Source: an uncultured Actinomyces sp.
GTDB lineage: Bacteria > Actinomycetota > Actinomycetes > Actinomycetales > Actinomycetaceae
Assembly: GCA_938040725.1 (NCBI GenBank)
Contig: CALHZX010000045.1
Span: forward strand, 1 to 28,465
Direction of reading: 5' to 3'
DNA: 28,465 nt
Made by a program: the position numbers and the translations under genes. Positions 22,711-28,465 of this stretch are shown here, piece by piece; position 1 is the first letter of the stretch, and each line of letters starts with the position of its first letter. The notes under the pieces were generated by a model. It saw only the letters and a program-made list of their open reading frames with translations. It made no database searches and was not told where the DNA came from.

Positions 22711-25157
22711 TGGCCCATCTCCTTCAGTGTGCGCGCGTACTTAGCTGCCTGTGAGGAGCCTTGGAAAAGGCCGAGCCAGCCGATACACTCCTCGCCGAGC
22801 GGCGGTGCCCACCCCTCGGCCTGCGCCCGCGCGTACTGCGCGGTGACGACGCCCAGCAGCTGCCCGATGCCCGTGCGCCCGCGTTCGAGCCCGGGCAGCA
22901 GCGCGAGCGCCAGGTCCAGTGCGAGGCGGGGGTCCACGTCCCCCAGGTCCTGGAAAGCCTGCGCCCACCGGTTCAGTTTCACGGTGTGCGCCATGTCCGC
23001 GAAGCCAGCCACGGCCTGGTCGAAGGCGAGGTCACCGCGCGCCACCAGCGCGGCCACGGCCTCGACGCCAAGCGCACGCGACTCGACCTCGCGCTCGCCC
23101 ATCGCCTGGCCGAGGAGCTGGGCAGACAGCGAATCCCAGCGCCCGCCGTGCTCGCACAGGGCCCGATAGCAGTCGTTGGTTAGCTGCGTACTGTCAAGCA
23201 CATACCACTGCGAGGCGATCAGGCAGACGGCAAAGTGACGCACCGACGCGGGGTAGAGATATCGGTAGGCAGTAAAATCACCCGAAGCACTCGCGATATC
23301 CGCAAGCGCGCTCAGATCGGGTCCTGTCGCGCCCGTATCTGCGCCGACGATGCGCGGGGTAAAGAACGCGTAGACGGGCGATCCGTCGCGCGCGACCTTG
23401 GGCTTCCCGCTGCGCGACTCATAGGCGGGGCGCCCTTCCCACGTCACGGAGAGGGAGGACAGGTAGCCCTCGGCGCGTCTGCGCACCGCGCCCGTGAGCG
23501 CGAGCCGGATACGGGCAGCGGCGGGCAGCTCCGCTTCCCGCTCCTCCACAAGCTCGAGCGCGGCGGCGCAGTCCGGGTGCTCGGTGTCTACGCGCAGCAG
23601 CGCCTGGGTAAGATCGGCTCGAAGAGGCGGGGCGTCCCCGTTGTCCAGGGCGCGGCGCACGAGGACAAGCGGGTTCACGGCTCCGCGGTCGTCGGTGGGC
23701 GTGGCCAGGAGGTGGTAGCGCCGTCCACGCTCGACCAGGCCCGCAACTTCGATGATGCGCTCTCGCAGAAGGCTCGGCATGTTTTCCGATTCCAACCAGG
23801 CGGTGCCAGCGGGCAGCGGGTTCTCCGCGCCCTCCCCTCCCCCATCGAGGGCTATCTGCAGGAGAGATCCGAGCATACGCTCGTACCCGAATCTGCGCGT
23901 AGTCAGGCGCCGCACAAGCGGGCGCAACGATTCCAGCGCGCTCGGGTCGAACTCGGGGGATGCCAGGAACGCGAGCAGCGCCTCATACTCGAGCCCCATC
24001 TCCGCACCCTGCGCCAGGACGCCGATCCGCCCGACCACGTCATCGGCGCTCATGGGAACCAGGTCGTTCACCTCACGGGGAGGCGGCAGGAAGGCGGCGG
24101 GAGCCTGCTCGCCAGTGTCCTCCTTGGGGACGAGGCCAGGGTCGGCCTGGTCGGTCGCCGCATGCCCTGGGTCGAGGAGGTCGAGCGTGGCAACGACGAG
24201 CGGGTCCAACTCCGCGTCCGACAGGAGGCGGCCGAGCGCTGCGGAGTCGAGGAGGCCCGATCGCAGCGCGTCACTCGCCAGCTCAATGGCCAGAGCCTGC
24301 ACCTGCGCGTGCGGGAAAGACAGCGCGACGCCGAGCAGGGGTTCGAGGTCCGTGCCCTCCACGGCGCCGAGGCCACCGCGCAGGATTGTCAAGGCTGCGA
24401 GTGCGTTGGCCTTCGACCCCATGAGCGCACCCTCGCAGCTGTGAGCAAAGAGCTCCAGGTCGAGGCGACCGGCCCTGGCGAGGGCGGATAGGTGCCCGAC
24501 CACCAGGGTCACGGTCGCCCCGACGGGCGCGGACATGAGGGCACACAGAGTCGACTGCCGCGCCTCGGCCTCGTCGAGGGTCATGGACAGCATTCGCAGG
24601 GTGCGCGAATACCAACCGGCGCGCCCCGAGGGTAGGTCTGCGGCGAGCATGTCGAGGAGGGCGTCGAGCAGGCGGTCGCGCTCGATAAGGCCCTCGTCGA
24701 TGCTGGCGGCGAGCGTGCGCGACCAGCCGGGCGTCCGCTCCGAACCCATGGTGGCAGAACGGTCGGAGGCAGACAGGGACACGCCGCGGTTACCCTCCTG
24801 GCGCAGCATCCCCCACACCAGCTCCTCGCGCAGCTCCCGATCGGCGCGCATGAGGGGCAGCTGCAGTCCGGGTTCGAGGCCGATCAGCGCCGTTAGGTAC
24901 GACTCGTCATGGTCGAGGGACAGGTCGCCGTGCAGTTCGGCCAGGCGCAAGAATCCAATCCCCTCGAGCCAGGGGTCGGACAGCCGAGCGCTCATAGCCA
25001 GGTCGTCGTCCGTGGGCGGCCCCTCGTTGATCTCGAGCATGCGCGGGTAGACCTGCTCCAGGCTCCACTGGCCCGGATGCTGCCGGACCCACAGGTGCAG
25101 CCGCCAAAAGTCAGTGCACTCGTCCAGGGTGTCGGGCAGCCATTGCGTGGAACTCAC
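22707..25157 (-). CDS. large DUF6493-family protein (second gene of SWIM operon)
   Basis: An 816-aa, mostly helical protein of unknown function. Its middle contains HLLATPTDDRGAVNPLVLVRRALDNGDAPPLRADLTQALLRV (about 520-565), which I recognise as the hallmark stretch of DUF6493. The C-terminal part repeats the helical module also found at the end of its downstream neighbour (LALDLALALLPGL and SSQAAKYARTLKEM). No enzyme motif, signal or membrane segment is seen. The frame is open 26 codons further up, but the GTG at 25157 overlaps the SWIM gene stop as GTGA and has AAGGAGG 5 nt ahead, an excellent site, so I chose it. The next gene overlaps by four bases. Strict coupling of three genes implies one complex made in fixed ratio (inference). 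Confidence 0.75.
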   Translation of the reverse strand: MSSTQWLPDTLDECTDFWRLHLWVRQHPGQWSLEQVYPRMLEINEGPPTDDDLAMSARLSDPWLEGIGFLRLAELHGDLSLDHDESYLTALIGLEPGLQLPLMRADRELREELVWGMLRQEGNRGVSLSASDRSATMGSERTPGWSRTLAASIDEGLIERDRLLDALLDMLAADLPSGRAGWYSRTLRMLSMTLDEAEARQSTLCALMSAPVGATVTLVVGHLSALARAGRLDLELFAHSCEGALMGSKANALAALTILRGGLGAVEGTDLEPLLGVALSFPHAQVQALAIELASDALRSGLLDSAALGRLLSDAELDPLVVATLDLLDPGHAATDQADPGLVPKEDTGEQAPAAFLPPPREVNDLVPMSADDVVGRIGVLAQGAEMGLEYEALLAFLASPEFDPSALESLRPLVRRLTTRRFGYERMLGSLLQIALDGGGEGAENPLPAGTAWLESENMPSLLRERIIEVAGLVERGRRYHLLATPTDDRGAVNPLVLVRRALDNGDAPPLRADLTQALLRVDTEHPDCAAALELVEEREAELPAAARIRLALTGAVRRRAEGYLSSLSVTWEGRPAYESRSGKPKVARDGSPVYAFFTPRIVGADTGATGPDLSALADIASASGDFTAYRYLYPASVRHFAVCLIASQWYVLDSTQLTNDCYRALCEHGGRWDSLSAQLLGQAMGEREVESRALGVEAVAALVARGDLAFDQAVAGFADMAHTVKLNRWAQAFQDLGDVDPRLALDLALALLPGLERGRTGIGQLLGVVTAQYARAQAEGWAPPLGEECIGWLGLFQGSSQAAKYARTLKEMGQ

Positions 25158-26548
25158 GATTCCTCCTTGAGCATGATGGAGACAGCGAGGACGTGCTTGC
25201 ACGGCCCCCGCCCGCCCCTGTGTTTCATCCACCACGGGCAGGTGCAGCGGTAATGGCCGATGGCGTAAGGGTCGGCGGGCACCTCCACCCGGTAGCGGTT
25301 CGCGCCCGAGGACACGCGGAATCGCGCCCCCTCCTCGTGGGTGACCGCGCCGCGCTCAATAAGCGTGCGCGCCCCTGCCAGGCGCGGATGCATAGCGGTG
25401 AGCGCGTCGGGACGTACAGGCAGGGGCCGGTGAAAGTAGGCACCCTCGGTGACGTCGAAGCCAACCTGCCCGCTCGAGGCCAGCAGGGCCAGGCCGCCGG
25501 CCACGCGGTCAGGGGCCAGTCCGGAGCGGGCGGCCATAAGCTGCGTGTCGATGCGAGGCTCGAAGGACAGCAGGGCGGAGAGCATGTCGGCGTCCTCCTC
25601 GACGCGCGGATCCCCCAGGGATGCCAGAACCGCGCCCTCCCCCGAGAAGCCGCGCGACTTGGCGGGGCTGAGCCCCACGCTCAGGCGCGCGCCGGGCAGG
25701 CGAGCGACCCACAGGGAGGCGACCGGCTCGCTGCCCGCGTCCACGTCTGGACCGTAGGCCTCGAGCGAGGTGATGAGATGAAGGAGCGGCTCGAACACGC
25801 GCAAGCGCTCGGGGCCAGCGACGCACGCGGCCCCCGGCGCTGGCCGGGTCCCCAACCGAAGACCGCGCACGGCCCGCCCCGCCCACATGACCGTGCCCGT
25901 CGCACTGGACTTTGGCAGGCCTCGGATGAAGGCGCGCGCCTGTGCAGTATTCAACGCGTGCAGCGGCATCATCGCGGAGGAGAGCATCTGTGTCTCCGCG
26001 AATCCCTTGAGCCAGCGCAGGGACAGCGGCACCTTCTCTTCCGTGACCTCCTCGTCCAGGGTCGTGGCCGTCAGCCCCTCCTCGCCTACACCCAGGTGCA
26101 GGGGTTCCCCGGCGCGCAGGGATGCCAGGGCGGCGCGCAGCGGCTGATTAACATCCACGTTGGTCACGCCGACCGCGCAGTGGGTGGCGTCCAGGGCCGA
26201 GGCCTCCACGTCGAGCCTCGCGTACACGCCGCAGCAGACACTAAAGGACTCGAAGCGCAGGCCCTCGGCCGTGCTGGTCACGACCGGGTCGAGCATCCCG
26301 ATACGTGTCAAGCCTCCGCCGGGCGCGACGACCATGCCTGGCGGCACGTAGAAGCGGGTGCGTGCCACACGCGCGACCGCGAGCAGGCCGGCGGCCACCA
26401 CGTCGGGACGCTCCATGAAGCCCGAGAAAAAATAGGGATGCGCGGCCTCCCCCTCGGGGGTCGAACCTCCCGATGTCGCCAGCGCAAGCCCCGCGCCCTC
26501 ATCCAGGCGCGAGGGGGCACCATATCGGTAGGCCAGCTCGTAGTCCAT
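25154..26548 (-). CDS. SWIM zinc-finger protein (first gene of operon)
   Basis: A 464-aa cytosolic protein that ends with a SWIM zinc finger: HYRCTCPWW and GPCKHVLAV give the CxC-x12-CxH pattern (Cys435, Cys437, Cys450, His452). SWIM fingers bind DNA or proteins. The 430 residues before it are an alpha/beta region with no fold I can name; several segments look like winged-helix (about 318-372: EDADMLSALLSFEP, then GLAPDRVAGGLALLASSGQVGFD). Bacterial SWIM proteins of this size commonly accompany MoxR ATPase/VWA or giant helical proteins. The ATG has AAGGAG 6 nt ahead. A TAGCCT -10 box lies about 28 nt upstream. It leads the operon, overlapping the DUF6493 gene by four bases. Confidence 0.85.
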   Translation of the reverse strand: MDYELAYRYGAPSRLDEGAGLALATSGGSTPEGEAAHPYFFSGFMERPDVVAAGLLAVARVARTRFYVPPGMVVAPGGGLTRIGMLDPVVTSTAEGLRFESFSVCCGVYARLDVEASALDATHCAVGVTNVDVNQPLRAALASLRAGEPLHLGVGEEGLTATTLDEEVTEEKVPLSLRWLKGFAETQMLSSAMMPLHALNTAQARAFIRGLPKSSATGTVMWAGRAVRGLRLGTRPAPGAACVAGPERLRVFEPLLHLITSLEAYGPDVDAGSEPVASLWVARLPGARLSVGLSPAKSRGFSGEGAVLASLGDPRVEEDADMLSALLSFEPRIDTQLMAARSGLAPDRVAGGLALLASSGQVGFDVTEGAYFHRPLPVRPDALTAMHPRLAGARTLIERGAVTHEEGARFRVSSGANRYRVEVPADPYAIGHYRCTCPWWMKHRGGRGPCKHVLAVSIMLKEES

Positions 26549-26575
26549 GTCGCTCCTTCGCGTGAGTGTGCCGCC

Positions 26576-26581
26576 AGGCTA
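26576..26581 (-). promoter_or_regulatory. -10 box for the SWIM-DUF6493 operon
   Basis: TAGCCT on the minus strand, preceded by T, fits TANNNT and lies 27 nt before the SWIM gene start, leaving a short leader with a ribosome site. No good -35 is present, so an activator may be needed. Confidence 0.35.
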
Positions 26582-26679
26582 ACACAGGGCACCCACATCT
26601 GGAGTCGGCCTCGTGCACTCCCGTGCCGACAACCGCAAGATGCCCAGAATGACGCCACAAAGTCCACCTGATACAGCGA

Positions 26680-26711
26680 GGCGCCGCGGCTGCCCCCGCA
26701 GCCGCGGCGCC
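26680..26711 (-). terminator. 14-bp perfect hairpin after the methyltransferase gene
   Basis: Arms 26680-26693 and 26698-26711 pair perfectly around CCCC, 17 bases beyond the methyltransferase stop. It separates that gene from the SWIM operon. Confidence 0.8.
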
Positions 26712-26728
26712 CACGCACACAACACCGC

Positions 26729-28420
26729 TCAGTACGTCAAGAACCCCCAGCGGATCAGGTCACGCAGGGGCGCCTCGACCTCGGCGCGCACGTCGTCCAC
26801 CTCGGCGGAGGTAAGCATCGCGACGGCCGCCACGATCTGCCCGACCGTCAGCTCCCCGTCGGAGGCCCCCACGACCGCGGACACTGCCGAGGAGACCGGC
26901 ACGGAACGGCCCAGTCCCCCGCCCTGATGCAGGATCAGCAGCTCCGGATCCGAGCTACCCGGCATGTAGTGGCGCTCCTCGCGCACGTCCGAGGCGCGCG
27001 TCAGCGCGGTGTCCCACAGCTCCGGGGCGCGCAGCGAGGCCAGCGCCCACGCCACGTCGCGCCCGCGCGGAGCGTGTCCATCGAGGGACAGGTCGTAGGC
27101 GCGCTTACCGCCCGAGGCGGCCTCGGCCTCGTTGAGTCTGCGCAGCGCCACGAAACCCATGCCGATCGCGCCCGTGCCCGCGCGGCGGAAGTCGGCCAGC
27201 CACGAGGTGAAGGCCCGCTCGTAGTCGGCGCGGTCCATGAGCTGGCCGCCCGAGTCGCGAATCCACATGTCCACGTAGCGGGCAGGATCGAGGACATCGC
27301 GCTGGACGACCCACGCGTCCACCGGCAGACCATCACACCACGAATCCACGCGCCACGACCACTGAGTGTCCGGGTTGCGGTCGGCGGGGATCTCCCAGTT
27401 GGCGAGCATCTGCAGGGTGCCGCCCTCGTTCATGCACGCGGGCGCGCCGCGCAGGACCGCGCGGATCAGGTTGTCACGGTCCATGCCGCCGTCGCGATAC
27501 TCGAGCAGGCCGGCCGCGCCGCGCACCGAGTCCGGCGTGATCACGAAGGGCGGGTTGGTGACGATGAGGTCGAAGGTCTCACCCTCGACGGGCTCGAAGA
27601 GGGAGCCCTCGCGAACGTCGATGACGGCCTCGTTGAGGGCTGCGTTGAACTGGGTGAGCGCGCACGCGCGCGCCGACAGGTCGGTCGCCACCACGCGGCC
27701 CGCGTGCGTGGCCAGGTAGAGGGCCTGGATGCCGCAGCCGCAGCCCACATCGAGGGCCGAATCAACCTGCTCGCGCACCGTCATCTCCAGCAGGGTCAGG
27801 GTTGCGCCGCCGATGCCGAGCACGTGGTCGTCGGCCAGCGGCTTGCCGGTCTGCACCTCCCCCAGGTCCGAGACCACCCACCACTCGTGGTCACCGCCCG
27901 GCAGGGTCGCGGCGTGGGGACGCAGGTCGAACAGGGCGTGCATCCACGAGTCTTCCACGACCTCGGTCTCGGGCGCGTCCTCGTCGGGGTCGCGCATGGT
28001 CGGCAGGCTCGGCGTCTTCGGGGCCGAGGCCTCCTCACGTTCTTCCTTGGGCTCATGCTTGGGCGCACCGCAGGCGCGGGACGCCGTGAGAGTGGAGGCG
28101 GCCTCGGCCTCGTCGATGGTGGCCGCGAGGCCGAGGGCCTCCAAGCCCTCCGCACCCAAGGTCGGGAGCGCCTCACTCAGGGCCGCAGCACGCTCAGGCT
28201 GGCCGAGGATAAAGAAGCGCGTGAGGACCGCAGCAGGATCGGATGACCCCACAAGCTCCACAAGCGCGGGCAGACGCGAGTCGCGCATCAGCGCCGACAT
28301 CGCGCCCTGGCTGAGCAGATTCTGAAGATTCTCAACAGTCCACGCCGAAGCAATCACGTCGGCGCGCAGGCGCCCAATCAGGTCACGGTCGAGGGCGGGG
28401 ACGGGTACGAAAGTCGTCAT
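26729..28420 (-). CDS. class I SAM-dependent methyltransferase with NPPF motif
   Basis: A 563-aa protein. The N-terminal 105 residues are helical (actinobacterial DUF7059-type region), followed by an acidic, probably disordered linker (about 106-157). The Rossmann methyltransferase domain has motif I LDVGCGCG (223-230), ATDLSARACALTQFNA, and IVTNPPFVI with NPPF at 289-292. The NPPF motif marks enzymes that methylate a planar nitrogen: adenine or guanine N in DNA or rRNA, or glutamine in release factors. A C-terminal region (about 350-563) with a winged-helix-like end completes the common actinobacterial architecture. The substrate is not known. No ribosome site is present, but TAGGCT lies 6 nt before the ATG, again pointing to a leaderless mRNA. 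It has its own terminator. Confidence 0.82.
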   Translation of the reverse strand: MTTFVPVPALDRDLIGRLRADVIASAWTVENLQNLLSQGAMSALMRDSRLPALVELVGSSDPAAVLTRFFILGQPERAAALSEALPTLGAEGLEALGLAATIDEAEAASTLTASRACGAPKHEPKEEREEASAPKTPSLPTMRDPDEDAPETEVVEDSWMHALFDLRPHAATLPGGDHEWWVVSDLGEVQTGKPLADDHVLGIGGATLTLLEMTVREQVDSALDVGCGCGIQALYLATHAGRVVATDLSARACALTQFNAALNEAVIDVREGSLFEPVEGETFDLIVTNPPFVITPDSVRGAAGLLEYRDGGMDRDNLIRAVLRGAPACMNEGGTLQMLANWEIPADRNPDTQWSWRVDSWCDGLPVDAWVVQRDVLDPARYVDMWIRDSGGQLMDRADYERAFTSWLADFRRAGTGAIGMGFVALRRLNEAEAASGGKRAYDLSLDGHAPRGRDVAWALASLRAPELWDTALTRASDVREERHYMPGSSDPELLILHQGGGLGRSVPVSSAVSAVVGASDGELTVGQIVAAVAMLTSAEVDDVRAEVEAPLRDLIRWGFLTY

Positions 28421-28426
28421 GACTCA

Positions 28427-28432
28427 AGCCTA
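28427..28432 (-). promoter_or_regulatory. -10 box for leaderless methyltransferase transcript
   Basis: TAGGCT on the minus strand, identical to the hemH box and again 6 nt from the start codon. A TACAAT on the opposite strand (28443-28448) may serve a divergent gene beyond the window edge. Confidence 0.5.
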
Positions 28433-28465
28433 TCCCCACGCGTACAATGCGCGGGTACCCAACCA

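Noticed and set aside
25193..26671. 492-codon plus-strand frame opposite the SWIM gene
   Set aside because: Antisense to a gene with clear SWIM motif and coupling; composition is typical of a shadow frame.

Overview
The window is high-GC bacterial DNA with actinobacterial hallmarks: an Lsr2 nucleoid protein, a TopA with C-terminal GRYGPY repeats and a lysine-rich tail in place of zinc fingers, and the gene order topA-tmk-holB-hydrolase-tRNA-Thr. The overall look fits Actinomycetaceae (Actinomyces/Schaalia type). That placement is an inference from gene content; no rRNA marker is present.

Layout. 1-6.5 kb: gpmA (-), a DUF3060 lipoprotein (+), lsr2 (-), a MarR regulator overlapping a ClC chloride transporter (+), a cystathionine gamma-synthase-type PLP enzyme (-) and a ferrochelatase (-) that resembles the proteobacterial type and carries a 15-bp coding tandem repeat near its start. 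6.5-10.6 kb: dps (-) behind a promoter with two DosR-like boxes, then a lower-GC block with an SdpI-like membrane protein and a BAAT-type hydrolase, then about 1 kb of non-coding, repeat-packed DNA ending at tRNA-Thr(CGU). 10.7-17.2 kb: a TAP-like secreted or anchored hydrolase and the tightly coupled topA-tmk-holB replication operon, all on the minus strand. 17.2-20.1 kb (+): a DUF1266 protein, a YjdF/DUF2992 protein with a structured leader that may be a riboswitch, an unexplained array of 19-bp repeats, and a YefM-YoeB toxin-antitoxin pair with its TGTACA operator. 20.1-28.4 kb (-): a three-gene, ATGA/GTGA-overlapping operon (SWIM zinc-finger protein plus two large paralogous DUF6493-type helical-repeat proteins) and a large SAM methyltransferase with an NPPF motif.

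How the parts work together. topA/tmk/holB serve DNA topology, dTTP supply and the clamp loader. yefM/yoeB is an autoregulated toxin-antitoxin module. marR/clc looks like a regulator with its transporter. The SWIM-DUF6493-DUF6493 operon is the best candidate for an undescribed system: its layout (SWIM protein plus giant helical-repeat proteins, translationally coupled) parallels SWIM-containing MoxR/VWA clusters, but no ATPase or VWA gene is visible here. A recurrent feature is a TANNNT -10 box placed 6-7 nt before the start codon (metB, hemH, the TAP-like hydrolase, the methyltransferase), which predicts leaderless mRNAs. All function calls come from reading the proteins by eye; no database search was run.
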